Made by a program: the position numbers and the translations under genes
Source of the DNA: Amphibalanus amphitrite
Lineage: Eukaryota; Arthropoda; Thecostraca; Balanomorpha; Balanidae
Assembly: GCF_019059575.1 (NCBI RefSeq)
Contig: NW_024882720.1
Location: 62,001 to 126,000, forward strand
Direction: 5' to 3'
DNA: 64,000 nt
Notes under the pieces: model-generated
Told to the model about the DNA's origin: nothing
What the model saw: the letters and a program-made list of their open reading frames with translations, nothing else
Databases searched by the model: none
In this document: positions 34,314 through 45,927 of the stretch, in pieces
How the letters are laid out: each line of letters starts with the position of its first letter
How positions within the stretch are numbered: position 1 is the first letter of the stretch

Positions 34314-34945
34314 TTAACCCTTGTACGTATAGGGGTGGCGGGTGGTTTTTCGTTAAAAGCTCACGTAAAAGGCATTGGATCACGACCAAATTGTACCCTC
34401 GAGCCCATCATTTTTTTTTTTTGTTACCAGCCCGGAAAATATCATGACCTGAGACCAGTTTTACCACCAGAAAAATAACCGCCTGCCGGAATTTTTGCCT
34501 CAAGACCGCTTCACATACAGAGCGTAAACGCGATGGGCTCGTAAGCGGATAGGGCTTTACCGTTTACGCTCCATATGTGAAACGATCTTTAGGCAAAAAA
34601 TTCCGGCAGGCGGCTATTTTTCTGTTGGTAAAACTGCCCTCTGGACCCATAATGACTGTTGGCTTATGAGCTTTTTCTGGAGATCATCTTGAGCCATAAA
34701 ATCTCACTTCAAGAAGTTATAGCGGGTCCCAATTTTCTCGACACTTGTCATTGCCCTCTTGAATGAGACGGAATGACCAAGGACCTTAAAAATGGGCAGC
34801 AGCGGCTTCCTATTGTCACGGTTAGCACGCTCGTCTTTTTTATGCACAGCTCCATCTCAAGAGTCCGAGAGGCCGCGGGGGTCCGATCGATTCCTCCCCC
34901 TTACGTTAGCGGCTGTTGAAACGCCAACAGACGGGCGACGGTTAA
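34314..34945. mobile_element. TTAA-flanked AGGTCA-type element (copy G), short, with internal hairpin
   Basis: TTAA lies at 34314-34317 and 34942-34945. The ends (CCCTTGTACG and CGGGCGACGG) and blocks such as TCCGATCGATTCC and GAAACGCCAACAG resemble the copy D subfamily in diverged form. It has few AGGTCA words. The interior carries a long inverted repeat, about 34460-34640: ACCAGAAAAATAACCGCCTG on one side and its near-complement on the other, arms about 75 bp. Noncoding. Confidence 0.65.
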
Positions 34946-35199
34946 AAGTTGCAGCTGCTTTTGTACGACTATACGGAGGGGTGAGATGGTGAGGCGAGCA
35001 GGTACGTGAAAATTGGTATCTAATCAATGTGTGCTGTGCCTTTGGCCTGGGCTAATCTTTGAACCCTGGGATGCAACAGTCACGATGGCTCCATCGCTGG
35101 AGCTACAAACTCTAAAAAGATAGGCTTTCTCAGAATCCCTCATTACCCCCACCGAAAGGGCTCCATTACCCCCAAAGGGGGCATGCCCCACCATTTGCC

Positions 35200-35747
35200 G
35201 ACCCCTGATCCAGGAGATGAGTCCGATTCCGAAGGTGGAGCCGAGCGCGCGTCGCAAGAGGGTGGAAAAAAGCCAGCACTTGACGAAGTCGCCAGTGAAA
35301 CGGCAGTCAAGCGCATGAGAACAGAAAGCGGTTGGTGCAGAGGATATAATCCTTGTAGTCGATCCAGACCACCCGAAGATCCGAGAGGTTACGGCTCAGC
35401 TTGAAGGGGGACAGGAGCTTGGAATCCCTGTTGATGACACGACGTGAGAGCTGATCGAGAAACATGCGTGCGGGACAAACGAGAAGAAAAGCGGCATGAA
35501 GAAAGGGAGGAAAACAGCAAAACAGCCTCTCAAAGGACAAAAAGACAGAAACACGACAAACGATACGGAAACGACATATGTCTACTGTGCGGAGTGGATA
35601 TGACAAACGGATGTGACAAATGTCTTCCGCAGAAATGAGTTATGGCTCATGTGTGTCAGATGCAGCGGATGGTGTCACAAGGATTGTACTGACAGTAGTG
35701 CGGCTGGTCCATCGAGCGGTTACATTTGTGACCTTTGTAGGGAGTAG
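35200..35747 (+). pseudogene. Possible C-terminal tail of the pogo-like transposase with PHD-type zinc finger
   Basis: Several short frames are consistent with one decayed coding tail. First comes an acidic/serine linker (DESDSEGGAERASQEGG), then EDIILVVDPDHPKIREV in another frame, then a Lys/Glu/Arg-rich stretch (35444-35560). Last is a Cys/His-rich finger: CLLC at about 35581-35592, and after one more shift CVRCSGWCHKDC (about 35660-35695) and YICDLC ending at a TAG at 35745-35747. Tigger/jerky-type transposases of many invertebrates end in a PHD-like finger with this C-x2-C ... C-x2-C ... H ... C-x2-C layout, and the position downstream of the catalytic domain fits. It could instead be a separate PHD gene fragment. 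Confidence 0.5.
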
Positions 35748-37550
35748 TGTGGAGGAGTACAAAGCGGGGGATTTGCATTATTCGGCGATGATGCAGTGGT
35801 TCACTACCGTGTTTGTGTTTTCTGCACAGGAAGTACGTTACTATTGAAGACAGCGCTGAGCTGAGTGTGCCTCTGACGATACAGCAACATGGCTAGTGCC
35901 GTTACCGCTTAGTTTCATGTTCTGTGTTTTAGGAGCATTTTAAGTGGCGATATCGCAGTGAAAGTTCCGTGCGTTGAATTTTGTATATGTAGTAAGTACC
36001 TATATTATCGAGCTGATAATAAATACCTATGGTTTAACTTCTTTTTTCTTTTTGCTCAAAGATCGCAATGAATTTATTTACGAATCGGTGGATGATTCCA
36101 TGTCATATTAGAACAACGCATCAGAGAAAATGAAAGTAACTTTCTGTTGATGGTTGGGGTGGGGGCGCTTTGCACATGGGTGTGGGCGTATTACCCAGGG
36201 TATGGGGCAAAACGCCCTTTTGTAAGGGTATGCGAAAACCTTTTTAGGGGGTTAAATACCACATGCAGGTGTCATTTTTTGGTCTCAAAGCGTAGTAAAA
36301 AGAATGAGCTGGTGCCCGAAAGCTTAAGTAATCTGTATTGGGTTGAGTGTCAGAAGGTTTCGCGCTTAAGGGGGGCGTTTTTGACCTATTCACCCTATTT
36401 GATAGTTAATAGAAACTGAAAAATGGCTAAGAATAGATAAATAAGCAAACGTATTATTGTATCGGTACTCTAGGACCTTGCCGCTTTTTCCAGCGGCATT
36501 AAGAGGAACAGAAAGAGGACGTTCTTGCGGGAACTTACCGACACCTTTATCATCAGCGTTTTGATCTATAAAATGATACAGATTTCTTCGGCCAGTCTTA
36601 CTAACAAACTCAGGAGTTGTAGATGATCATGGCTGTGCTGAAAAGTTGGGGCCAGCTTCATCCATGTTTTTATTTTGGTAATTTTTGGCTTTCTATACTC
36701 CCACTGTGCATTCCTGTGTTAATGTTCAACATATACCTAAACTTTTACTTTTCAAAAACCAGTTTGAAGATCAAAATCGTGCTATATTAAAAACTTATTT
36801 TGAATTGCATCGGATACCGAAGTATTTCATTCTTGCATTGATATCATGGTGGTCAAGTCACCCCATGTGGCCTGCAATTCACTTGGAAAAATCGCTAACC
36901 AAAAGTTTTAGGTAAATGAAGTGACAAATGCCAGTTTTGTTGGATATGCTAACTTAACAGCCTTGTCATGATCAACCATACCAAGTTTCAGCATCGCAGT
37001 TGGTCTAGAGACATGTTTAGTTAATAAAAAAAGTTCGAACCTCTTCAAATTTGACCATTTCAATGACTCCAATAAAATGAAGTCTAGTCAGGTATTTAGT
37101 GGTAACTCGTCTCTCAGTGTTGGTTATGTTGGAAGGCCCATCAATTATATTTTATTTGTGCATAAAAAATTATTACATTCTTCGTAGAATATCACTGGAG
37201 ATCACCCTAAAGCATTTTTTTAGAAGCATGGCAAAGTCAACCAGTACGGCAAAGTCACCCCCGTTTACGGTACCCCAGGTTTGGCTCCTTCATGAGTTCC
37301 TCCCCCCCCCCCCCTCCAATGCAAGTCTGAGTCCGCCAGTGCCTATGGTCAGAGGTTAGGTCAGGAGACCCCGAGCTGGGGTTTTAGTTTTGTTTTGCGA
37401 ATCACTAAAACAAAAATGATCCTAGAGCTAAAACAGCCAGGGACGTAGCAAAGGGGGGGACACGGGGTCCATGCCCCCCCCCCTGAAGGAAAAAATAAAA
37501 TACAATTTAATAAAAATAAAAATAGATAACAACAGCTGCACCACACCCCC
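35748..37550. other. AT-rich stretch without a recognisable gene
   Basis: An AATAAA at 36019-36024 could be the old polyadenylation signal of the upstream transposase remnant. GGGGCAAAACGCCC-type words at about 36204 resemble others near 21435. I see no further supported features. Confidence 0.35.
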
Positions 37551-38713
37551 TTAACCCGCGCCCTGCTGGGGGGGGGGGTGTTTGAACACCCCCCCAGTTT
37601 TTCGCGAATATCTTGGTACACCTTATCATACATCAATTCTACACATGTTGTGAAAATTTCAGACCAAGGTCATTCAAGGTCAGGTCACCAGGTCACTTGA
37701 AGTGACCTCACCTCATAAAAAGTTTCAATGTCTGCCATAGCTACACCGAGTGACCGATCGCTTTGAAACTTTCAGCGATTGATAAGGGTAACAGTATCTA
37801 TAAAATGTTTATCTCGGAATTTTGATATCGGTGACCTAAGGTCAGGTCAATTTTGCGACCTCTCCATTATAAGTCAATGGGAGAAAATTGAAATGCGCCT
37901 CTTTTGGACGAAAGACATTATAAGCACTCCCAAACACTGAATTACAAGTGGTTTAGACACACTGAACATGAAAATGGTGTCCGTGACCCCTATTTATGCC
38001 CCTGAGGTCATCTCAGGTCACAAATGGTGTCTAACAGTTTTTCGCAAATAACTTTTGATAGAGGCATGCTAGAGCGGTGAAAACGCCTTAGATGTGCTCA
38101 GCTCGACGATACGGATCGACTGATATGCAACATGACCCTTTCCGGTCAGGTCATAACCTTGACCTGAGGTCAAATTTTCAAGTTGACCTTTCAAGATCAA
38201 ATTATAGTTCATTCGATGCGTCTTGACCAGAGGAACACGATGCCGGTAAAAGCAAGCTCGTACAAGGCTTGGGTCAAAAGTTATTGCTGAAAACTGTTTC
38301 CGAAAAAATCGTCTATTTTTGAAGTTTTTGCCCCCTGCAGGCAAAACCGTTGACGTTAGGTCAAATCTGAGAGAATTACTCAAAAAGGGCGTTAATAGGG
38401 CTATCGATTGCGCTTTTCCGCGGCGCTGTAGCTTTATTGGTTCCCGAGTTATGCGTTGGCTTCAGGCCTCCTGGAAATTGTCGACATTCGACCTGAAAAT
38501 CGGCGAAATTTTGCCTTCAATGACCTCTGGTGACCTGACATTTGACCTGACCAAAAAAGTGACCGAAGTGATTTCGTCATTATTTTTGGCGCTCTTTCGA
38601 ACGCCGCCTTCTGCGTATCGCTACGTGGCCCAGGAGCCGAGTTAGAAGGGGGGGTGTTCAACCCCCCCCAGCAGGGCGTGGAAATCCAGGACCCCTAGCC
38701 GGGCGCGGGTTAA
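37551..38713. mobile_element. TTAA-flanked AGGTCA-rich element (copy H)
   Basis: TTAA lies at 37551-37554 and 38710-38713. The terminal inverted repeats start CCCGCGCCC. Both ends carry a G-run, a TGTT(T)(C/G)AAC spacer and a C-run (about 37567-37597 and 38648-38670). Many AGGTCA/TGACCT words occur between about 37660 and 38560. It is the longest copy at 1163 bp and is noncoding. Its right TTAA forms the first four bases of the 8-bp target duplication of the large hAT element that follows. Confidence 0.87.
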
Positions 38714-40604
38714 CAAGCAGGGTTGTATACCAATCAAGTCGATTGAATTGATTGATTTGATTCAGCGCGTATTTTGAGTTGATTGGATTGAGTCGATTGA
38801 CTTTTCGAGATGACTGGTTGACTGACTCGTTTGACTTTAGCGACTGGTTGACTGATTTGATTCCCGAAAATTAGAGTGACTCGTATGATTGAGTCGATTG
38901 AATGGAAAGTTGAAATAAGTTTTAGTTGACGAAAAATAATGACACCAATTGATGACATCAAAGATCACAAAACTACACTGAAAACTGCTTGTCATCACAA
39001 CTGCAATATGGAGTAGATGGCCAAATAAAGAACAGGGCCTAAACATGAACAGCCAACTTTGACTTTCAACTGCAATAACTGCTCTGAATCCTGTGATAGA
39101 ACCTGGCGATGCACCTACCTACCTTTTTGCACTCAGCAGGAATTTTTTTTTTAATCCAGATGATAAAGTGCAAGGCCCTATATACTAATAAAGTGTGATT
39201 AATTACTAATTCACATCTCCACATCTCCTCAGAAACAACCCACTGAACTCTATAAATATCTCACTGAACTCTATAATGAAATATCTGAAACCCCTACAAA
39301 AATAACTGAAACAAAAGCGCCGTTTTCGTCTCGCTAATTACGTTTACATTAATAGCTAATTTGCTGCATTGTTTAATTTGCAGCAGAACGTTTGTTGATC
39401 CTTTTCTCCTGAGAGCCTAGGCATAACATATTTAATATATTTCATTTTCCTTAAAATATTTTACCGAATATTATTAAGTGGTTTTATTTCAATCGAAATA
39501 ATAATTAAAACGAAATTGGTGTTGTACAACCGATTTATTTTATGATGATCTACCATACTACATGATAATCAATGACGTCATCTTACCAAAAAATCAAAAG
39601 ACGAAGAATAAGGATTTATAAAAGCTTAGCATATTTCTTGGCAAAACGTTTTCTTTGTTTTTTCGCAGTCCACCAACGGCATTTAATTTTCCTTGTTCTT
39701 CTTCCTTTGTCCTTAACTTATCCTGTGGTTCCAGAGTCCCTGTCCATTCCATTTCCTTTTAAATATATTTTTAATGCTCATCCCTATCCCCCAGTCCTAA
39801 CAGTTTCAAATTGTATTGCAATAAAATGTTTTGAATTCTTCACATATAACCTATCTACCTTCGTTGGTACTGTTGGTAGCCAGTGACACATCTAGGCAGG
39901 TAAGTAGTTAGGTACACTCGGGGGCAGATTGATGTTCCACAACTCTTTATCCACCGGGTTCCTATGGCTCAGCATTGGCAGCAGCCGCCTGGTACCGGTA
40001 GACTGTGCCGCTTCACTTACTTGTCAAGCGGCACAGCCTACCCACACCGTATGACACCGGTCTGGGTCGGTGGCTGGAAGGCGATGTGGGCCGCCTGTGA
40101 CGTCAGCGCAGCGGTGAGGGCCGAGCCCGGAGGCATGGCTCGGGTCGGCGCGGCGCGGCGGCTGGCGAGGGCTGGGGAGTGAGGTGGGATGGGAGCACGG
40201 ACATCGCGCGGCTGAGCGAGTGTAGTTAACTTTCGCGTCTCAAGGCGCCAATTATTCTACCTAACAATTGTGCTAAAGCAGTTGTTAAAATGTCCTATCC
40301 CCAAGACAGCGCCTATCATCATACTTGCAATGCACATTACGACACACTTAAGCGTGGCAATGGGACAGCCGATATAACTTATGTCACTCGTGAGTCGTGC
40401 ATCGAGGTGCGGAGCTATATTTTGTATAACATATTAGTATTAAGGCCTTGATTGAGCAGATTGGTGTCTATTGTTTCGCACGGCAATCGTCCAGAGACGT
40501 GGGAACTGGGGGTTATGAGTAGTGCCGCAGCCAACGCTCTAATTAAAGCGATTATTATATGGTCGCAGCCTCCAATAGCAAACCGTTCCAACTAGGAGCC
40601 AAAA

Positions 40605-40688
40605 ACTCGGCCACTCAGGGGGGTTCGAACCGGGCTTCTCCCACCGGCCAACTCACGACACGAGCGTTCATCCACTGAGCTACCGAGA
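40605..40688 (-). repeat. tRNA-like module (SINE-type head), left arm
   Basis: On the minus strand an A box (TAGCTCAGTGGATGAACGC, about 40664-40682) and a perfect B box (GGTTCGAACCC) are spaced as in a tRNA gene, and CTCGG/CCGAG can pair as an incomplete acceptor stem. The full cloverleaf is not convincing, so I call a tRNA-derived polymerase III promoter rather than a working tRNA. Confidence 0.6.
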
Positions 40689-40792
40689 ATGGTCCTAGTC
40701 CGCACAAAACAAAATGACATTCACCCGCTGACCGCCAATGACAGCATTGTGACATTTAATCGCGTTTGACCGCGGCGGGTGGCTGCTGGTTT

Positions 40793-40862
40793 CGACAGCT
40801 CAGTGGATACACGCTAGCGTCGTGCGGTGACCGGTTGGAGAAACCCGGTTCGAACCGTCCCA
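40793..40862 (+). repeat. tRNA-like module (SINE-type head), right arm
   Basis: This is the inverted partner of the module at 40605-40688: A box CAGCTCAGTGGATACACGC (about 40796-40814) and B box GGTTCGAACC (about 40847-40856). The two modules point away from the axis of the palindrome. Confidence 0.6.
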
Positions 40863-41907
40863 GGTGCGCGACTTATTTGTTCCTAGATGGAACGGTTTGC
40901 TATTGGTGGCTGCGACCACACATTAGAGGAACAGGAAGAGTTGCTTAAAGTTGGGACGCCGCGCTATCCAAAAACACCAGTTCCCACGTCTCTGGACGGT
41001 TGCTGTGCGAAATAATAGACACCAATGAGCTCAATCAAGGCCTTAATACTTATCTGTTAAAAACAATGTAGCTCTGCAACTCGATGCACGTGTGATATAA
41101 ATTCTATCGGCTGTCCCAATGCCACGTTTAAGTGTGTCGTAATGTGCATGGCAAGTATGATGATAGGCGCTGTCTTGGGGATAGGACATTTTAACAACTG
41201 CTTTAGCACAATTGTTAGGTAGAATAATTGGCGCCTTGAGACGCGAAAGTTAACTACACTCGCTCAGCCGCGCGATATGGTCCGTGCTCCCACCCCACCT
41301 CACTCCCCAGCCCTCACCAGCCGCCGCGCCGCGCCGACCCGAGCCATGCCTCCGGGCTCGGCCCTCACCGCTGCGCTGACGTCACAGGCGGCCCACATCG
41401 CCTTCCAGCCACCGACCCAGACCGGTGTCATACGGTGTGGGTAGGCTGTGCCGCTTGACAAGTAAGTGAAGCGGCACAGTCTACCGGTACCAGGCGGCTG
41501 CTGCCAATGCTGAGCCATAGGAAGCCGGTGGATAAAGAGTTGTGGAACATCAATCTGCCCCCGAGTGTATAGTCGGTCAAATATGTATCTTTCCCGGCCG
41601 GCCCTCCCCAAGCTGGGCAGGTCGGTAACTTGGCTGAATCCGCCGGCCGCTGCGAGTACTACGGAGGGGAGGGGACAGGTTGTGCGGTTGCCGCGTCGGC
41701 CAATGAGCGCGGACCTGGCGAGCGGGCTGGGGCCACGGCGTGTTGACCTAATATGGTCAAAGGTTCATGCCCTGCGGGTATGGTCTGCGGCCAGCTGGCC
41801 CACTGACTGAGCCACAGCACCGGGTCGCGGAAAGGTTTCGATAGGTATCTGAATTGGAGAGTGGAGACCGTTAGCTTGAACTTGAGTGTAGTCGCTCTAG
41901 GTTTGAG

Positions 41908-42005
41908 ATGCCGTATCACTGCACCGTTTTTGAAAAGGGGAGAATTATTCAGTTGAGTGATGAGGGTAGAACGGTTGCAGAAATCTTTAGGAGGGTTGGT
42001 TTAGG
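41908..42005 (+). pseudogene. N-terminal fragment of a Tc1-like transposase
   Basis: An ATG at 41908 opens a frame with FEKGRIIQLSDEGRTVAEI followed by FRRVG, which matches the first helix-turn-helix of Tc1-type transposases (regulator-like helix, 'G-x-S/T-x-x-E-I' turn). It ends at the repeated GGTTTAGGAGG words where the AGGTCA-rich element begins. The rest of the transposase, including the DDE domain, is absent. Confidence 0.65.
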
Positions 42006-42906
42006 AGGTTGTTTTAGGAGGGGGCGGTTTTACGCCCCCCCCCCCGTCTAACTCGACTCCTGAGCGTCGTAGAGACAAGCGGTAGGCGGCGTTCGAAAGA
42101 GCGATAAAAAACGTTTTTACTTCTGATACTTTTTCTTAAATAGCTTTTGATCCAGACAAGATAAAGGATCGATTCGAACGTCATCGTTCTTAGCTTGTCA
42201 AAGCGCATCGAAAGCTATATCATGTGACCTCAAAAGGTCAAGTTGAAAATTTGACCTAAGGTCAAGGTCATGACCTGACTGAAATAGGTCATGTTGCATA
42301 TCATTCGATCCGCATTGATCAGACAAACATGATAAACGTCGAACGGAGTCTCTATTTCTATTCACTCAAAAGTTATTGCAGAAAACCCCCGCTGGTGACC
42401 TCAGGTGACCTCGGATGACCTAGCGACACCTTCCAAAGGTCACCGGTGACATCTTTCGGTAGAATGACCACCAGGGACCTGCAACACCATGATCCTGAGT
42501 ATATTGTGTGGATCGGGTGGCATTCAGATGAAGTTGAAATTTATCCCATTGACTTATAATGGGGAGGTTGTGAGATTGATCTGACCTCAGGTCATAGATA
42601 AAAAATCCGAGACATACATTTTGTGGATATTGTCACCCTTACTAACTCCTGAAAGTTTCATATCGATCGGTCAACAGTTGTAGCTTTGGTGCAAGTTCAA
42701 ACTTTTTGTGACGTTAGGTCACTCAAACCGACCTGTTGACCTGACCTTAAGTCATATAAGGTCAAAATTCGCACACAGTATGCGCAATAGATGGAAAAAC
42801 AGGTATGCAAAATTTGGTGGCGCTGCACGCCGCCGTTTTTCGGCTATCTGCGAAAAACCTGGGGGGGGCGCAAATCGCCCCCCCCCCCCGGCCCGGCGCA
42901 GGTTAA
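42006..42906. mobile_element. AGGTCA-rich element (copy I), left end decayed
   Basis: The right end is CCCGGCCCGGCGCAGG then TTAA at 42903-42906. G-run/C-run hairpins lie at about 42020-42046 and 42860-42890, and the interior is AGGTCA-rich (for example AGGTCAAGGTCATGACCTGA near 42260). The left TTAA is not found, and tandem TTTAGGAGG words occupy the junction. It interrupts the Tc1-like transposase fragment. Confidence 0.7.
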
Positions 42907-44161
42907 GATTTTCAGTAGATATGGCTTAACGCTTTCCCGTTAATGCCAAAAAAAAAATGAAAAAAGTTTTTGCTTTATCAAAAAATAACCGGTCATAATT
43001 CGATTAAATATTTCTCTTGCGCTAATCATCATATCACCAAGCATTCAATCGTATCAAGAGCAACCATCTTAATTTTTAGGTCAGCGACCCCTGTTGAAAC
43101 ACCAGATAATCCTTTGATAGCTCATAGCACTCAGTCTACAATTTACACGGCGCATGAAAGCACAGCCATCATTAGACCATCGCGCTGCCCTCACATTCGT
43201 TAGATTCCTAACGCATCCGCTTGCTCGCCTCTCCCGGCCAGACCCGCCGGAGCACCCGGCGGCGAGGCCGTCCAGTGCTGGTCTGCGGTCACTCTCCAGC
43301 CGGCCGCTGTGTAGCTCCGCCCCCCGCGCGTGACGTCACAGGGCCGCCAGAGCCGCCAGGGCAGCTGGGGTGTGGGCTCAGCCAACTATCGAATCCAGAC
43401 CGTAGCGCCACTTGGCGGCCGGGAAAGATACATATTTGACCGACTATACCTACCTGCTTTCCTGCTGTCTTCATAAAGCATACCTAATGAAGTTGTCAAA
43501 TTTATAGCACATTTTCAACACTTTCATATCAATATGGTGTCAGTGTGGCATGTAACCTAGCTAGGTTCATTATGTTCAGGGTTCAATTCAGAAGAGCTCC
43601 GCATAACTCACATAAGAGACAGACGGGGGCTTTACATGGGGTAGATGGCCTGATGACTTAGCTGGAATATGGCCAAAATTAAATTGACAACTTTTAGGTA
43701 AAAGGTGGTGATTTGGGTTAAGGGGCGTTTGTTGAAGTCAACTACTGGGTTATTTTGCACCCATTAAATGAAACTTCTGCTCCAATTCTACCCATTGAAC
43801 CTCAATATCATGATCCACCTGTCCATCATTAGGTATCCTTCCTTATTACATAGAAACTTTGAATGGCATGGCAATTTATAATTTTAAATGACAATATTTT
43901 TGTTTCTTCTGTAGGTAGGTAGGTAGGTAGGTACACCAGACTGCTATGGACACTTTTCCAAGTTGGTGGGGCAAAAAACCTAATGTATATCTTGGTTTGA
44001 GTCGTTTGATTGAGTTGATTGATTCCTTTCATTGTCGCGTTTGAGTCGATTGAATCAATTCCCGAAAACTGCTCTGACTTGATTGATTTGATTGGTTTCC
44101 CAAATTTGTCGTGATTGAATTGATTGCTATTGATTGAGTCGTATACAACCCTGTTAACAAG

Positions 44162-45927
44162 TGGACCAAATCCGAGAAGTTTTCCTTTTTTGGAGGGGAT
44201 ACGACACTAGGCCGTGACCTGTGGCCCCTCCCTGAGCAAAATCCTGGCTACGTGCCTTAATTAAAACAGCGGTACGTACGCATTCGTCACACAACCTTGA
44301 CCTTCACACAATCTTGTCTTACATCAATACATGGACTGCAATCTGATATATAGGGTATTCGAAGAAGTGCAAAATTTGAGGTCAATTTTAAACATGACAT
44401 TGAATCTGTCCTTGGCCTTGACTACAGTTGGCACGAGAAAGTAAAACGCGTAATTCTTCGGAGTGACAAGTTTGTAGGATGCTTAAGTCGAGTACGAAAT
44501 GACTACCATTTTCATTATTGCCAACACCCTTTTGGCGGCTGTCTGAGTTATGGGGAGGCAAACAGGCGTATTTACCTCACTTTTCTTGTGATTGAGGAGG
44601 CAGGCTGATGTGACAATGCCGTTTGGCGGACGACAGAGGCTGTCCTGTTAGGAGGCCATCCTGTTAGGCCATGCGCTGTGGGGGTGGGGCGGCTGAAGAA
44701 GTGAAGACAGAGCTGGCTGTGCTGTGGGGGTGGGTGGGGGGGGGGGGGGGCGGCGACAGGCGGGGCTAACGGTGCAGTGGGGAGGCGGCAGGCGGAGCCG
44801 ATCGTTGTGTCATTTGTTTCGCGCGGCTGATCATTGGCCATTGCCGGAGGCGTCGTTAGCTCGCCCCTCGCCGATGATGTCTGCTGATGAACCGTGACGG
44901 CACGCGCGGCCCTGCTGCGGGCCGCCGCGCCGCCACCTATCACTATGCCCGGACTGGTCCGCTGCGTCTCTGCACCGCGCCAATGGAGACATCCTCTGCG
45001 GCAGCCACAGGTGGAGCCGCAGAGTCGGACGCCGCCGGCACCGCCCCGGGCGCCACAGGTGCTGAGGCGACCGGGGGGTCGATCGTCAACGAGCAGAGGC
45101 AAAATCACAGCCGTGTCGGCTGCCACACAAAGAAACGTGGGAACGGGGTGAGCAGTGTGCATATATGATCGTTTCAGGTCGGCTTACCGGGGAGAGGGCA
45201 GGCCGACTAAATCATCCTGACTGATGCATCAATTAGTTGCCTCAATAATGGCCTGCGTTCTTGTCGCGATGGGAACAACACAGGCCGTTGACGCGTTCAG
45301 GTCAGAAAGAAACAGTCTCGGCTGTCCCATCTCCATAATGCGCCCATTCATGACTAGCCTTAGGTTGATGGATGTTTGACGTACACCGATTCCGTTTATT
45401 AATAAACAATAAACACCAGCAGATACACGTAACACTGAAACAATTACCAACTATCCACAGGCATTACACACTGGGCCCCGCTGAACAACAAACCTAGACT
45501 GGACGCCTCCAGGGCCACCTCGGCCTAAAAGCCACGCGGCAGCCTAAAAGCCCCCGCAGGAGTTTAGCTTTCGGCAGTATCAGAAGCGCCACGGGAGATA
45601 CACACAGACTCTCTAACAGTCGGCGCGCCGCTGAGGGCAGTGAAGCTGCGAACAACAAACAAAGGCAGTGGTGCACCGCGCACGGCTGAAAGTCAATGCA
45701 CCTGCAAACGTCATCGATATTGCATAGTCTATTCACTGATATTGCACAGTCTGAACTATGATGCCATCGAGAGGCGAGAACAGGAATTACGTAAATGACG
45801 CGCAATGTCAACAATGCCAACCTTGTCATTCATTCGATCCGAGAGTCATCAGGAGCGGCGGGGGCCGCCAGCTGCCAGTGTACTTGTGTCTCATAGGCAA
45901 TCAGGCTCGCTGGCTGGCCTGCGGTGC
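44162..45927. other. Intergenic stretch, partly GC-rich
   Basis: 44570-45160 is GC- and CpG-rich with low-complexity Pro/Ala/Gly frames on both strands. 45229-45927 lies directly downstream of the GPCR stop codon and may be its 3' untranslated region; TTTATTAATAAAC at about 45397 contains possible polyadenylation signals on the minus strand. Confidence 0.4.
44983..45147 (+). CDS. Possible first coding exon (unidentified)
   Basis: An ATG at 44983 in a purine/C context opens 55 codons rich in Ala, Thr and Gly, ending in a basic stretch (HTKKRGNG). It stops exactly at a consensus-like 5' splice site GGG|GTGAGC at 45147/45148, in a CpG-rich region. No family is recognised, and low complexity makes chance frames likely here. 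The minus strand is equally open (44572-45162). Confidence 0.2.

Larger units (their letters stand above)
39913..41569. repeat. 1.66-kb palindrome with two divergent tRNA-like modules
   Basis: The left arm, beginning TACACTCGGGGGCAGATT, is repeated in reverse to the end at 41569. Matching blocks run inward through AATTGTGCTAAAGCAG (about 40266), CAAGGCCTTAATA-type sequence and CAATAGCAAACCGTTCCA (about 40574) to the axis near 40735. Arms differ by scattered substitutions and small indels, so this is not a recent duplicate. The similarity continues on the right after the Tc1-like element at 43447 (AGGTAGGTACACTC when reversed), showing that the Tc1-like element split this palindrome at a TA. 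No coding function. Confidence 0.88.
41570..43446. mobile_element. Tc1/mariner-like element, 1.88 kb, TA target
   Basis: The terminal inverted repeats are about 30 bp, TAGTCGGTCAAATATGTATC at the left end and its complement ending at 43446, extending through TTTCCCGGCC. TA lies on each side (41568-41569 and 43447-43448). TA duplication is the signature of Tc1/mariner elements, and the fragment of a Tc1-type helix-turn-helix inside supports this. The GC-rich subterminal blocks on the two sides are not homologous to each other beyond the terminal repeat. Part of the interior is replaced by an AGGTCA-rich element. Confidence 0.8.
38718..44153. mobile_element. Large nonautonomous hAT element (5.4 kb with nested insertions), 8-bp duplication TTAACAAG
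   Basis: The termini are CAGGGTTGTATAC from 38718 and GTATACAACCCTG ending at 44153. The flanking 8-mers are identical, TTAACAAG at 38710-38717 and 44154-44161. The subterminal regions are degenerate arrays of GATTGA-type words (about 38730-38900 and 43995-44140) in opposite orientation. CAGGG ends and an 8-bp duplication are standard for hAT. No hAT transposase is visible. Much of the length is nested material, namely a palindrome and a Tc1-like element. Confidence 0.92.

Noticed and set aside
40605-40862. Two functional tRNA genes
   Set aside because: The A and B boxes are good, but full cloverleaf pairing fails and both lie in the arms of a palindromic mobile element. tRNA-derived promoters are the better reading.
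44572-45162. 196-codon minus-strand gene
   Set aside because: It is Pro/Ala/Arg-rich low complexity across CpG-rich DNA, open on both strands, with no recognisable domain.
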